Of a stretch of DNA of 64,000 bases, positions 33,143 to 42,382 are shown one piece after another (the stretch's first letter is position 1; every line of letters begins with the position of its first letter). The position numbers were made by a program, and so were the translations under genes. The notes beneath the pieces are model-generated. The model was not told the DNA's origin, did not search any database, and saw only the letters and a list, made by a program, of their open reading frames with translations. This stretch comes from Atherinomorus stipes (Eukaryota; Chordata; Actinopteri; Atheriniformes; Atherinidae), in the NCBI GenBank assembly GCA_023101725.1, contig JALJCO010003046.1, positions 1 through 64,000 of the forward strand, given 5' to 3'.

Positions 33143-33312
33143 AACACACTCACTGTTAAATTGCTTGTTAACGCAAATATCTAGTCAGCAAATCACATGG
33201 CAGCAATTCAACACCTTGCTGATGTCAGAGGTCAGACGAGAATGGCCAGACTGGTTGGAGATGACAGAGAGGCAACAAGAACTCAACCACCTTTTCTAAT
33301 GAAGGTATGCAA
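33143..33312 (+). mobile_element. Tc1-like fragment (family of 23,402-24,604)
   Basis: TTGCTTGTTAACGCAAATAT, then AATCACATGGCAGCAATTCA and AGAATGGCCAGACTGGTTGG match the left part of the 23,402 element with a large internal deletion. Confidence 0.75.
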
Positions 33313-33364
33313 GTAGGGATGATAATTGATAAGAAATTATCATGTCAATGCCATTATTGATGCT

Positions 33365-33383
33365 GCTTATCGATTAGATTCTT
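33365..33383. repeat. L1 target-site duplication, 3' side
   Basis: GCTTATCGATTAGATTCTT is exactly repeated at 39,099-39,117. The last TT is ambiguous with the poly-A complement, so the duplication is 17-19 bp. Confidence 0.95.
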
Positions 33384-33407
33384 TTTTTTTTTTTTTTTCA
33401 AACTTTC

Positions 33408-33413
33408 TTTATT
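33408..33413 (-). terminator. Polyadenylation signal of the L1 element
   Basis: AATAAA on the minus strand, about ten bases before the poly-A tail. Confidence 0.8.
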
Positions 33414-33728
33414 GAATTTTTCGTACTGAACATTACAACAGAGATAAGACAACAAGTAAGCTTGTATAGGGAAGGTTCCCACATTATGAGAATATACACA
33501 ATGCCTTTGATGTGTTGAGATTCCCTCGATACAATTAACATATATGATAGAAAAAACATGTACATTAGTACGAATTTTACAAGTACCATAAACATCAAAA
33601 GAAAAGCAAAATAAAGCCAAACAAAAACCAAACAAGAAACAAAAACAAACAACAAAGGTGGATGACGTTACCAAACGAGTTGAAGAGACCATCACAGAGT
33701 AGCTGTGTTATTTTATATTCAACATATC

Positions 33729-36700
33729 CTATTCATTAGCTCTGTCTTTCAGATTGTAAAAAGATGACCACACCTTCCAAAATTTGTCATCACGCCCTTG
33801 TAAAGAGTATCTAATTTTTTCAAGTTCCAGGTGCATCATTACATCTCTAAACCAGTTTATATAAGTGGGGGGTTCTGATCGTTTCCAGTTCAAAAGAATT
33901 AGCCTTCGTGCGAGCAGACAAGTAAACAGTATTGCCTTGCGCACTGATTGACTTTTAGCCACATTTTGGTCTATTATACCAAGAATTGCTGTTAGTGGAT
34001 TTGGATCGATAGGACAGTGTAGAGCTTTTGATATTGTTAGGAAAATGTTTGTCCAAAAAGATGAAAGCTTAGAGCAACCCCAAAACATGTGTGTCAATGA
34101 AGCTGCTGCTTGTTTGCAACGTATACACGTAGAGTCCACATCAGGGAACACCTTACTTAGTTTGAGCCTGGACCAATGGAGCCGATGTATTATCTTAAAT
34201 TGTATTAAGCCATGTCTGGCACAAATTGAGGCAGAGTGAGTGTAAGTAAGGGCCTGCTCCCAATGTTCCTCTGAAATGTTTGTGCCCAGCTCATCTTCCC
34301 ATGCTTGCCTCAAGTGCTGTAGAGTGTTGGAACCGGTATATTGAAATAGTTTATTATATAGGATTGAGATGCCCCCTCTCTCAGCTGGATTATTAAGGAA
34401 TATTGAATCAATAGGCATTTGTGTTGGAACCCCTGGGAAGTTTATATTATTGTTTTTGACAAAATTTCTAACCTGTAAATATTTAAAAAAGTGAGAGTCA
34501 GTGAGCCCAAATTTCTCTTTAAGTTGTGCAAATGAGGGGAATATATCATCAATGTAAAAGTCAATAAAATTATTAAGCCCCTTGTCATACCAATCATCAA
34601 ATGTATTGTTACCTAGTGAGGGGGCAAACATGTGGTTCTTTACAATAGGACCCTGCAGTGGGCTGGGGCGTAGATTAAAATGTTTTAAAAGTTGTTCCCA
34701 CATTTTAACAGTGCTGGAGACTATATCATTGCAGGAGGTTCCAGAAGGCATTGAGGGGATGCCTGAATAAATTAATGCTCTGAGAGAAGATGGAGTACAG
34801 TAATCTTGCTCAATATGCATCCAATAAGGGTAGTTCTTCTGAATCCAATAAGACATATTCTTTAAATTACAAGCCCAATAATACAGTTGAAAGTTTGGTA
34901 AGCCCATTCCTCCACAGGATTTAGGTCTTTGTAATAGCTCCTTTCTAATCCTAGCAGGTTTTTTGTTCCAGATGAATTTTAAAATGATCTTATCTAACCT
35001 CTTGAAAAACGATTTATTCAAATAAAGAGGAATACATTGAAACAAAAATAAAAACTTAGGTAAAGTGGTCATTTTAATTACATTAACACGTCCAGCTAGC
35101 GACAAAGGGAGAAATGACCATCTCTGACAATCTATGACTGTTTGCTCTACCAGTTTTGCATAGTTTTGACTGTAAAGACCTTTGAAGGAACTGGTGATGA
35201 CAACCCCCAGGTACTTAAACTGATCAGAGACCTTGAAAGGTAAGCTATAGTGTTCTAATTCTTCTTGTGAAATGTTAACTGAGAAAATTGTACTTTTGTC
35301 GATATTTAATTTGTAACCAGAAATGAAGCCGAACTGATTCACACTGTTCATTATAACCGGAAGTGATACCAAGGGATTAGAGATATATAATAACATGTCG
35401 TCTGCGTAAAGGGAAACTTTGTGTTCTCCATCAGCTCTTTTAATTCCTGTATATTGATGGAGAGAGCGCAGAGAGATTGCAAGCGGTTCAATTGCTATTG
35501 CAAAGAGTATGGGTGACAAAGGGCAGCCTTGTCTGGTTGATCTAGTGAGGGGAAAGTACTCTGACCTGTAGTTATTCGTTTGTACAGAGGCCACTGGTGA
35601 AGCATATAACAATTTGAGCCAGGAGATAAAGACTTCTCCAAATCCAAACCTTGACAGGGTGGAGAACAGGTATGTCCACTCCACCCTGTCAAAGGCTTTC
35701 TCCGCATCCAGAGAGACAATCACCTCAGACTGCGAGTCTGAACCCTGTGTATAGATTATGTTAAACAGTCGTCTAAGGTTGTGCGACATCTGTCTATTCT
35801 TTATAAAACCATTTTGATCCTCGTGAATAATTGTTGACACCACCGTCTCTAATCTGTTAGCCATTATTTTTGCTAAAATTTTAACATCAACATTCAAAAG
35901 ACTTATTGGTCTATAAGATGATACATTTTTCAAATCTTTGCCTTCTTTAGGTATAAGAAAGATTGCTGCCTGATAAAGTGTAGGTGGAAGTTTCCCCAAA
36001 TTAAAAGACTCGTTATATACCCGTAGTAAGACAGGAGCCAGCTCGTTCATAAAAGATTTATAAAATTCAATTGTGTAACCATCAGGTCCTGGGGCTTTAG
36101 ATCCTTGAAGTGTTTTTATTGCTTTTTTGACCTCTTCTAAAGTAATAGGTTTTTCTAGACCATCCCTGTCTTCCTGATTAATTGTGGGAATATGTAGGTC
36201 CTTAAAGAAATTTTCCATAATAGAGTCCCCACTCATCTCCGTAGAGTACAACTCTGAAAAATATTTTCTGAATTCAGTATTTATTTCCTCTTGGTCTTTT
36301 ATTAATTTACCAGATTTTGAGATTATTTCAGTAATTTGGTTTCTTTTTTCCATTACTTTAATCTGATGGGCTAGAAGTCTGCCAGGTTTTTCACCATGTT
36401 CATAGAATTTATGTTTGGACCGATTGATTAATTTGACTGTTTCGGTTGTGGAGAGTAGGTTCATTTTAGATTGCAGAGCGGCACGTTTAATTGCCATCTC
36501 AGGGTCTGGGTTCCTGGCATGTTGTTGATCTAGGGTTAGTATTTGTTGGGTAATCATTTGTTTATCCTGCTTCTCTTTTTTATTTTTGTATGCACTATGT
36601 GATATAATTTGACCACGAATAAAGGCTTTCATTGCTTCCCATAGGCTATGTACAGATGTCTCAAAGTTATCATTTGTTTCAAGATAGAGTGATATTTGGG

Positions 36701-36875
36701 ATTTTATATAGTTTTTGGATACCATATCAGATAGCAATCTATTATTCATTCTCCAAGTTCTAGTGCCATTAACCCCTGGGAATCCAAGGTGGAGTAAAAG
36801 TGGCCCGTGATCTGACAGAGTTATTGCCTCATATTGTATCTTCTTTATTTTTCGTAATAATTTGTTGTCTACCAA
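33729..36875 (-). CDS. L1 ORF2 protein, reverse transcriptase part (after the frameshift)
   Basis: A 1048-codon open frame on the minus strand. It opens with the end of the endonuclease domain: SDHGPL at residues 21-26 contains the catalytic Asp-His pair. Reverse transcriptase motifs follow: GPDGYT (264-269), LIPKEGKD (307-314), YRPISLLNVDVK (321-332), motif A SLDAEKAFDR (388-397), motif B RQGCPLSPILF (448-458), and motif C YADD (490-493) with both catalytic aspartates. A C-terminal C-x2-C-x7-H-x4-C knuckle lies in the block beginning TCIRCK. The protein nicks target DNA, then copies its own RNA from the 3' end (target-primed reverse transcription). The annotated start Met is only the first Met after the frameshift; the true protein begins at 37,503. 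L1/Tx1 group by motif layout. Confidence 0.96.
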   Translation of the reverse strand: MVDNKLLRKIKKIQYEAITLSDHGPLLLHLGFPGVNGTRTWRMNNRLLSDMVSKNYIKSQISLYLETNDNFETSVHSLWEAMKAFIRGQIISHSAYKNKKEKQDKQMITQQILTLDQQHARNPDPEMAIKRAALQSKMNLLSTTETVKLINRSKHKFYEHGEKPGRLLAHQIKVMEKRNQITEIISKSGKLIKDQEEINTEFRKYFSELYSTEMSGDSIMENFFKDLHIPTINQEDRDGLEKPITLEEVKKAIKTLQGSKAPGPDGYTIEFYKSFMNELAPVLLRVYNESFNLGKLPPTLYQAAIFLIPKEGKDLKNVSSYRPISLLNVDVKILAKIMANRLETVVSTIIHEDQNGFIKNRQMSHNLRRLFNIIYTQGSDSQSEVIVSLDAEKAFDRVEWTYLFSTLSRFGFGEVFISWLKLLYASPVASVQTNNYRSEYFPLTRSTRQGCPLSPILFAIAIEPLAISLRSLHQYTGIKRADGEHKVSLYADDMLLYISNPLVSLPVIMNSVNQFGFISGYKLNIDKSTIFSVNISQEELEHYSLPFKVSDQFKYLGVVITSSFKGLYSQNYAKLVEQTVIDCQRWSFLPLSLAGRVNVIKMTTLPKFLFLFQCIPLYLNKSFFKRLDKIILKFIWNKKPARIRKELLQRPKSCGGMGLPNFQLYYWACNLKNMSYWIQKNYPYWMHIEQDYCTPSSLRALIYSGIPSMPSGTSCNDIVSSTVKMWEQLLKHFNLRPSPLQGPIVKNHMFAPSLGNNTFDDWYDKGLNNFIDFYIDDIFPSFAQLKEKFGLTDSHFFKYLQVRNFVKNNNINFPGVPTQMPIDSIFLNNPAERGGISILYNKLFQYTGSNTLQHLRQAWEDELGTNISEEHWEQALTYTHSASICARHGLIQFKIIHRLHWSRLKLSKVFPDVDSTCIRCKQAAASLTHMFWGCSKLSSFWTNIFLTISKALHCPIDPNPLTAILGIIDQNVAKSQSVRKAILFTCLLARRLILLNWKRSEPPTYINWFRDVMMHLELEKIRYSLQGRDDKFWKVWSSFYNLKDRANE

Positions 36876-37545
36876 AAAAAAAATCTATTCTTGAATATGA
36901 ATTATGGCGTGGAGAGAAAAAAGAATATACCCGTTCAGTAGGGTTAAAGTATCTCCATGGCTCAATAACATTAACAGCTTTTAAGAAATCATGGATCACT
37001 TTTGCAGATTTAGACAGGCTCTGCTGTTTTTTTGAGGACCGGTCAAGTAAAGGATCAAGCACAAAGTTGAAATCGCCACCCATTATCAAACTGTGACAAT
37101 GTATATTGGGAATAGAAGATATCATTAATCGAATAAATTCTTCGTCGTCATAATTGGGTGCGTATACATTTACAAGAACAACAGGGGTATAACAAAGTCT
37201 CCCAGTGATGATAATATATCTGCCGTTGGGATCTAGTACTGAATCTGTAAGTGTGAAAGGAGTATTCTTTTTGATCAGAATAGCCACCCCCCTTGTTTTA
37301 CAGTTGTGGGTTGAATGAAATACATGACTAATCCAGTTTTTTCGCAGGCGAGCGTGATCTTGGTTTTTCAGGTGGGTTTCTTGTAGAAAAATAATATCTG
37401 CTCCATAACTATTAACATGAGATAGTATCTTATTCCGTTTCAATGTGCCATTCAATCCTTTACAATTCCAGGATACAAACTTAACCAATACGTCTTTGTC
37501 CATTATGATCACACACAAAAGAAATATATATATGTATACACACAC
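36829..37545 (-). CDS. L1 ORF2 protein, apurinic-like endonuclease part (before the frameshift)
   Basis: A 238-codon frame on the minus strand with the endonuclease/exonuclease/phosphatase fold. Motifs are SWNCKGLNG (24-32, metal-binding Asn), FLQETHL (53-59, catalytic Glu), VYAPN (127-131), GGDFNFVLD (156-164, Asp and Asn) and YSRIDFF (217-223). The more likely start is Met15 (37,503; context ATAATGG), since residues 1-14 are hydrophobic and translated from a CA/TA repeat. The homology jumps to the next frame at about 36,874-36,883, where a run of ten T on the minus strand has one base too many for the expected DFFLVD reading. The last ~14 residues are therefore out of frame. The domain nicks the chromosome to prime cDNA synthesis. 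Confidence 0.93.
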   Translation of the reverse strand: MCVYIYIFLLCVIIMDKDVLVKFVSWNCKGLNGTLKRNKILSHVNSYGADIIFLQETHLKNQDHARLRKNWISHVFHSTHNCKTRGVAILIKKNTPFTLTDSVLDPNGRYIIITGRLCYTPVVLVNVYAPNYDDEEFIRLMISSIPNIHCHSLIMGGDFNFVLDPLLDRSSKKQQSLSKSAKVIHDFLKAVNVIEPWRYFNPTERVYSFFSPRHNSYSRIDFFFGRQQIITKNKEDTI

Positions 37546-38008
37546 ACATTATGAGAACGCAAATTTAAAACACAGAAAAGAGGTCTCTTAATTAAACAAG
37601 CATCCACCAAACTGAAAACTGTACAACAAAAAAGTAAATAATACCCAACCCCCCTTGGAGCGCCCCCGAGTGGGCGCAAAGGGAACAGTCTTTGACTGTA
37701 AACCAGACATTTATTGCCTTTAGCAATCCGTCAGTTAAGCCCAAATCCAGAAGAATTAGCTCCATTCTTAATTATTAAACTATGACAAATGAGCTTTAAA
37801 TTGTACCATAATGTCTAACCTGGTGAAACAGATAATGATCATATCAGATCGAGCAAGTTGAACAGGTTCGCTATAACGACAACAGGCAGCACTGGTAGAA
37901 GAAAAAAGTAAATAAATGAATTAAGATACATCGTGATCGTTGCCTAGTTCCAAAAGAAATAGTCCCATACCGTTATTTTTTGTTCGAGATCCAGACCTTC
38001 CAAAGTCG
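37546..38008 (-). other. L1 spacer between ORF1 and ORF2
   Basis: AT-rich spacer with TATATATGTATACACACACA simple repeats next to ORF2. No coding sequence. Confidence 0.8.
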
Positions 38009-38953
38009 CTATCCGCTGTTTCCGTCCTTTTGTGCCACCTTCTGATTGAAAAAGTCTTGTGCTGCTTGCGGTGAGTCGAAGGTGTGTCTGGATCCATCCA
38101 GTGTGACAGCAAGCTTCGCGGGGAAAAACAGGCTGTATGTTACTCCAGCGTCGCGGAACTTTTTCTTTACATCACTGAAAGCAGCGCGCAGCTTCCCCAC
38201 CTCGGGACTCACGTCTGGGAAAATGTGCACCTGGTGACCCTTGTAGTAAAGCTTTCCCTTGGCTCTGGTAGCGTCTAGAATTTTCTGTTTGTCTGCATAA
38301 TAGTGGAAGCATACCACTATAGTGCGGGGTCGAGCGGCAGGAGTAGGTCTTGGTCCCAAGCTTCTGTGGGCTCTATCAATTACAACCGGGGAGCTAAAGA
38401 TGTCGCCGCCCAGTATGTCGTGGAGAAACACGGGGATGAAGGTTAGCATATTACCGTCTTCAGAATTCTCCGGTACCCCCACTATCCTCAGATTCCTCCT
38501 CCTGCTTCTGTTCTCAAGATCTTGGCACTTTTCTTGGAGAGACTTGTATTTCTTAGTCAAATCTTGTTGCGTTTTCTCCAATGTTTCCACCCTATCCATT
38601 GTGTCGCTCAGCGCTGTTCCCATTTCCTCAAGGTGGTCTTTAGCTTCTGTTTGTTTTGTGCGGAGTTTGGTTAGCTCGGTGGTTAGCTCCTCGTGAAGGG
38701 CTTTCAGATCAGCCTTGGTCTCGGATCGCAGTGATGCTATTTCCCCTTTAAGTGCACGACAAGACGAACCAATTTCAGCTTTAATCTCATCTCTGTGCGC
38801 CCGGAGTTCGCTCCGAAGTCCCTCAAGTGTGAGGGCGGTAGCGGTATTAGCTTCTTCGGGGTTATCCGCCATCTTAGGATTGCTAACTGTGTAGGGTAAT
38901 ATAGGTTTCTGTGTTTGTTGTTTCCGTCCTCCTCTACGCGACCCCCGTCTCAT
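38009..38953 (-). CDS. L1 ORF1 protein (RNA-binding chaperone)
   Basis: A complete 314-codon frame. Residues 44-150 form a heptad-rich coiled coil (LRSELRAHRDEIKAEI and so on to LQEKCQDLENR), expected to trimerise. ENRSRRRNLRIVGVPE (147-162) opens the RRM-like domain, and the remainder to about 305 is the C-terminal nucleic-acid-binding domain. This is the transposase_22/L1 ORF1p architecture. Met28 (38,872) lies in a strong Kozak context (AAGATGGCG) and is the better start; the first Met has a weak context and adds an Arg-rich extension. The protein coats element RNA into particles and helps ORF2p in cis. No damage is visible. Confidence 0.95.
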   Translation of the reverse strand: MRRGSRRGGRKQQTQKPILPYTVSNPKMADNPEEANTATALTLEGLRSELRAHRDEIKAEIGSSCRALKGEIASLRSETKADLKALHEELTTELTKLRTKQTEAKDHLEEMGTALSDTMDRVETLEKTQQDLTKKYKSLQEKCQDLENRSRRRNLRIVGVPENSEDGNMLTFIPVFLHDILGGDIFSSPVVIDRAHRSLGPRPTPAARPRTIVVCFHYYADKQKILDATRAKGKLYYKGHQVHIFPDVSPEVGKLRAAFSDVKKKFRDAGVTYSLFFPAKLAVTLDGSRHTFDSPQAAQDFFNQKVAQKDGNSG

Positions 38954-39098
38954 ATCACTTCAAGTCACTTCTTATCAATTCGCCACTTTGTTTGCCAGGT
39001 TTGTGGTTTAAATATTGCTCAAATGTCAGAAATATCAGAGACGAGTGCGGAGCTCCGCTAAGAAGCAGCCTACTCCATGTCCCCGGAAACGGAACTCC
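38954..39098 (-). promoter_or_regulatory. L1 5' UTR, presumed internal promoter
   Basis: The 145 bases upstream of ORF1 reach exactly to the target duplication and begin GGAGTTCCGTTTCCGGGGAC on the minus strand. L1 elements transcribe from an internal promoter here. Promoter activity is inferred from position only. Confidence 0.5.
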
Positions 39099-39117
39099 GC
39101 TTATCGATTAGATTCTT
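39099..39117. repeat. L1 target-site duplication, 5' side
   Basis: An exact copy of 33,365-33,383. Confidence 0.95.
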
Positions 39118-39289
39118 GATCGATTTTCTTATCAATGCTTGATTGTTTTTTTTTTTCATATACAACAACCTAACAAATAGATAATGTAACAAAAGCTCAC
39201 TTTTATCTATTGTGCTGTATGTTTGAGTATCAGCGGACAAGAATGTCACAGAAAAATAGGAAGAAAAGGCAGCTTTATCTGGAACTTAA

Positions 39290-39629
39290 AGGGGAACTTA
39301 GTTTTTTTTCAATCTGGACCTATTTTCTAGCACGAAATACGTTCATTTACTCACCCAGACAGTTTTCGTGCAACTTGAATTCCTTCGTCCACCAATGTTT
39401 CGTAACAAAATATTGGTGAAATGAAGGAGTTTGTGGCAGATAATGCCTTATTTAGATGCTACACGTGGTTGCTGCATCACTTTCATTATATTGGACATAT
39501 GCTGATCTGGAGTGGATCTAAATATCTCCTGATGGAATTCAAGTCGCACCAAAACTGTCTGGGTGAGTAAATGAATATATTTCATGCTAGAAAATAGGTC
39601 CAGATTGAAAAAAAAAACGAACTTTCCCT
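39290..39629. mobile_element. Foldback-type element with TTAA target, copy 1
   Basis: Long inverted arms begin AGGGGAACTTAG / AGGGAAAGTTCG, then share CAATCTGGACCTATTTTCTA and CATTTACTCACCCAGACAGT in opposite orientations. TTAA lies outside both ends (39,286-39,289 and 39,630-39,633). A related, interrupted copy spans 57,123-59,068. The TTAA target suggests piggyBac or Kolobok mobilisation. Non-coding. Confidence 0.8.
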
Positions 39630-39633
39630 TTAA

Positions 39634-41147
39634 GAGCAACCACTGAACTCTGGCCTGGCAGCCTGCCTGGTGTTTCATGTGTGTTGGGGCGCAGATTTGA
39701 TGTCAGAAGCCCTATGCCCCCCGGAACGCTACATTAGCATCGTTCTTACTTCATTTCAGGTCTTGTAAGCACCAACCTTAACTTCCATCAATGACGTTAG
39801 CTACTACTGGAGTGGTGTACAGGATAGCGCTATGTTATCTGACACAAACAAAAAGGCTTACGTTAATGGAGTACCATAGATAACTACGGAGCAAGCTAGC
39901 TAGGCGAACATCAGTTCGCCGAGCTAACGAGCTACCTGCTCTGCCTCCTGGAAAATGCTATGAAAATCATTCGGCAAACAATAGCTGGCATGTAACTAAG
40001 CAATCTGAAAATGAAAGCATATTGTTTCCACATCTCGAAGACATGACAGACGTCTCGGACATTGAGGTTGTGATCTGGCTCCAAATGTTTTAAAGGTGTC
40101 ATGACCTAGTGTTTTACATACACAACCCTTTTTAAATTATCTTCAAATGAATTTTTAATTATAGTTGGGTGGGACGAAAATTTAATGAGCTCATTTTTAC
40201 CTTTTTTTATCCCCAACTTTTGTTTGTCGCGAGAACACGTACGAGAATTAGATCTGTCTGTAAGCGCGTCCTTTAAATGACCAGTGTGATTTAACGTTGA
40301 CCGTCACGTAATGAGCGACCAAAGCGGCAAAAACATCTTGCCGCTTTGGGAGCTGTCCAGTCTGTCACCCAGCCTCCGGCGTCTTTGCCGCTTTTGGTCT
40401 GAACGTACAGTTAACGTGAATTAAGACTTTAATTTGCTGTTATATGTGTGTTTAGTAAAATTATGGTTTTATGGTGTCAATGCGCTGTCTAGCATTGTCA
40501 GATATGTTTTACTGGGTGAGTTTGTTTTATATTTACAGATTTTTGCATTGCAGAGCTCGTTTATTGGATCATCTATGTAACCTAAATGATATTCAGTTTT
40601 CTGCTGGTAATGTTGAATAAGTGTCTTGTTGCTGGAAGTTTTATCAATGGGGTTTTTTGGCGCTGATGGCTGAGGTGAAGGCTTAGCTGTGGAGCTCACG
40701 GTTCGCCACTGGTTTACAGGACATGGATAAGGAGTTGCTGTTGGAGCAAATGAAACCTTTAAGATAGTTTGATACTTATTATGCATGTGGAGTGCATGCA
40801 TGTGGCACAATACCAGCAGCTCCAGCACAGCAGCGGGTCCAGAGAGGAGCAACACTGAGCAAATCCAGGCTAAAATTGGCAAAAAAAGGAATTTCATCCA
40901 TCCTGTTTTTTTCTTTAGTTTTTTTTTTTTTTTTCAGTTTTTTTTTTTACACTAATACCCCTAGAGCAGAGAACAACTGTGGCTTTATGTTTTTTTTTTC
41001 CCCCTTTGCCATTCATTTGATTCAGGTATGTTGGAGACAGGTTGCAATCAAAATGTGCAGGATAGTAGCTCTCGAGGACTGGACTTGGGCATCCCTGTAC
41101 TAAAGAATTGAACCGAACCGTGAATTTCTCGTGTCGTTGCACCCCTA
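39634..41147. other. Unassigned, with repeat fragments
   Basis: Contains a perfect hairpin (40,319-40,349) and poly-T runs (about 40,917-40,950). A common fish interspersed block lies at 41,015-41,100 (TTGATTCAGGTATGTTGGAG). An hAT terminus at 41,104-41,147 (GAACCGAACCGTGAATT then GTTGCACCCCTA) abuts the Tc1 remnant. No gene was recognised; the 142-codon minus frame at 40,469-40,897 carries no motif. Confidence 0.45.
40319..40349. repeat. Perfect 12-bp hairpin
   Basis: CCAAAGCGGCAA, a 7-base loop, then TTGCCGCTTTGG. A third copy of the motif (TTTGCCGCTTTTGG) follows at 40,384-40,397. It may be the end of a short element. Confidence 0.8.
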
Positions 41148-41365
41148 GGTGACATGGTGGGTTATCCTGCTGGAAGTAGCCATCACAGAAGGTCACAAAA
41201 GGATGGACTTTGTCAGCAACAATACTCAGGTAGGCTGAAGTCTAAACTATTCTCAACTGGTAAAAATAGACCCAAAGTGTGCCAATAAAATATTCCCTTA
41301 AATCTTTTGACCACCAGAAGGAGCCTGAACTGTTTATACAAGGCAGGAAGGATCCACACTTTTAA

Positions 41366-41710
41366 AGAGACTTGAGGCAGGAATTAAAAAAAAAAACCCA
41401 AAAGTGCATGTCCATTCTTTTTAAACTAATGGGTGATGAAGCGCTAAATACCAAAAATAACGTTTCCACCCATGTTTCTCTCTGTTGCCTTGAACAGGCT
41501 GTGTGCTGCAAAATGCGCTGCAATTCGGTGTCCGAATTTCCCGCGCTGCCCTGCGGACGTGACGTCAAATGACCTACATCCGCTGTTTTGATGCAGGAAA
41601 AAGACGGTCGCGTTAAATTTAAATACTGTCAGCGATAGTTATGGCTCGTGGCTGCAGTTACCTGAAGCGCCAGTCGCGAGTTTTGTTTCTTAATCTTGCC
41701 TCAAGTCCCT
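41366..41710. mobile_element. TTAA-flanked short element, copy 2
   Basis: The ends AGAGACTTGAGGCAGGAATT and (reverse complement) AGGGACTTGAGGCAAGATT lie between TTAA at 41,362-41,365 and 41,711-41,714. It is an internally shorter relative of 7513-7987. It splits the Tc1 at a position where the Tc1 sequence is otherwise continuous. Confidence 0.88.
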
Positions 41711-41904
41711 TTAAGTTATTTCCACCAAATTCTGACCCTACCATCTGAATGTGGCTACAAGGCAAAATGATTTTAGTCCAGACAACTGATGCCCGCTGGA
41801 TATTTTCTCTTCTTCAGCCCATTCCCTGCAAAACTTCAAGATGGTTGTGTGTGAAAATCCTTGTAAATGCTCAAACCAACAACCATGCCACATTCAGTCA
41901 CTTA

Positions 41905-42242
41905 CAGCAACCCTTACCGATGTTGCATTGTTACACTTTTTTTTAATAGGATAAAATGCTATGAATGAGATAATGGAACTCTGAAATACAAGACAGACCC
42001 ACCATTGATAAATATATATATATATATTTTTTTTTTTTTCAATTTCTAAATTTTCAATGAAAACTCCAACCAATCCTCAGTGTGACCCCTGCCTAGGATT
42101 GGCCGAGGGACCTGCTTGTCAGATCTTTGCTTCCGTGTTAGGAGGTGGAGGGAATGGGGGGTGGGTCTTTGGAGTGAGGCGGGACTGTTGATATTGAAAT
42201 AATTTTGCTCTTTTCTGAAATGCAAGATTGGTAAGGGTTGCT
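41905..42242. mobile_element. Short element with TTA target duplication
   Basis: CAGCAACCCTTACC at the left and GGTAAGGGTTGCT at the right are inverted repeats extending over about 27 bases. TTA flanks both sides (41,902-41,904 and 42,243-42,245). Excision restores CACTTAAATCCC, as in the intact Tc1 copy. A 3-bp TTA duplication points to PIF/Harbinger. Non-coding. Confidence 0.82.
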
Positions 42243-42382
42243 TTAAATCCCGTCTTCCTCATTCTGCTGCTCAGCTTGAACTTCTGGAAGTCATTCTGAC
42301 CACACTGACCTGCTGCCATGTGATTGGTTGATATTTGTGTTAACAAGCAGTCAAACAAGTAGACCAATTGGGGTGGCTGGTT

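Larger units (their letters stand above)
33384..39098 (-). mobile_element. Full-length L1-type LINE retrotransposon, minus strand
   Basis: Exact 19-bp duplications bound about 5.7 kb. On the minus strand the order is a short 5' UTR (39,098 to 38,954), ORF1 (38,953-38,009), a 460-500-base spacer with CA/TA repeats, ORF2 (37,503-33,729), a ~330-base 3' UTR, an AATAAA signal (33,408-33,413 on the plus strand) and a poly-A tail (33,384-33,398). The joined pre-insertion site reads TTCTT then GATC on the plus strand, compatible with L1 endonuclease preference for a T-run junction. One frameshift in ORF2 is the only coding lesion I see. It is the youngest gene-bearing element in the window. Confidence 0.95.
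33314..39160. mobile_element. hAT-like short-element sequence interrupted by the L1 insertion
   Basis: TAGGGATGATAATTGATAAG begins at 33,314. After removal of the L1 the text continues GATCGATTTTCTTATCAATG from 39,118. The GATAA/TTATC-rich sequence is typical of hAT-type ends. The right end was not found. It interrupts the Tc1 fragment that ends at 33,312. Confidence 0.5.
41148..42382 (-). mobile_element. Tc1-like element, minus strand, with two nested insertions
   Basis: Segments 41,148-41,361, 41,715-41,904 and 42,243-42,382 match the reverse complement of the 23,402 Tc1 in order. The first encodes (minus) DGYFQQDNPPCH, the block carrying the second catalytic aspartate; the last ends in a decayed terminal repeat (GGGGTGGCTGGTTATA). 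The TTAA element (41,366-41,710) and the TTA element (41,905-42,242) interrupt it. Inactive. Confidence 0.85.

Noticed and set aside
35495..35719. Additional genes on either strand inside 33.7-39.0 kb (for example 36,184-36,366 plus)
   Set aside because: They are shadow frames of the L1 ORFs.
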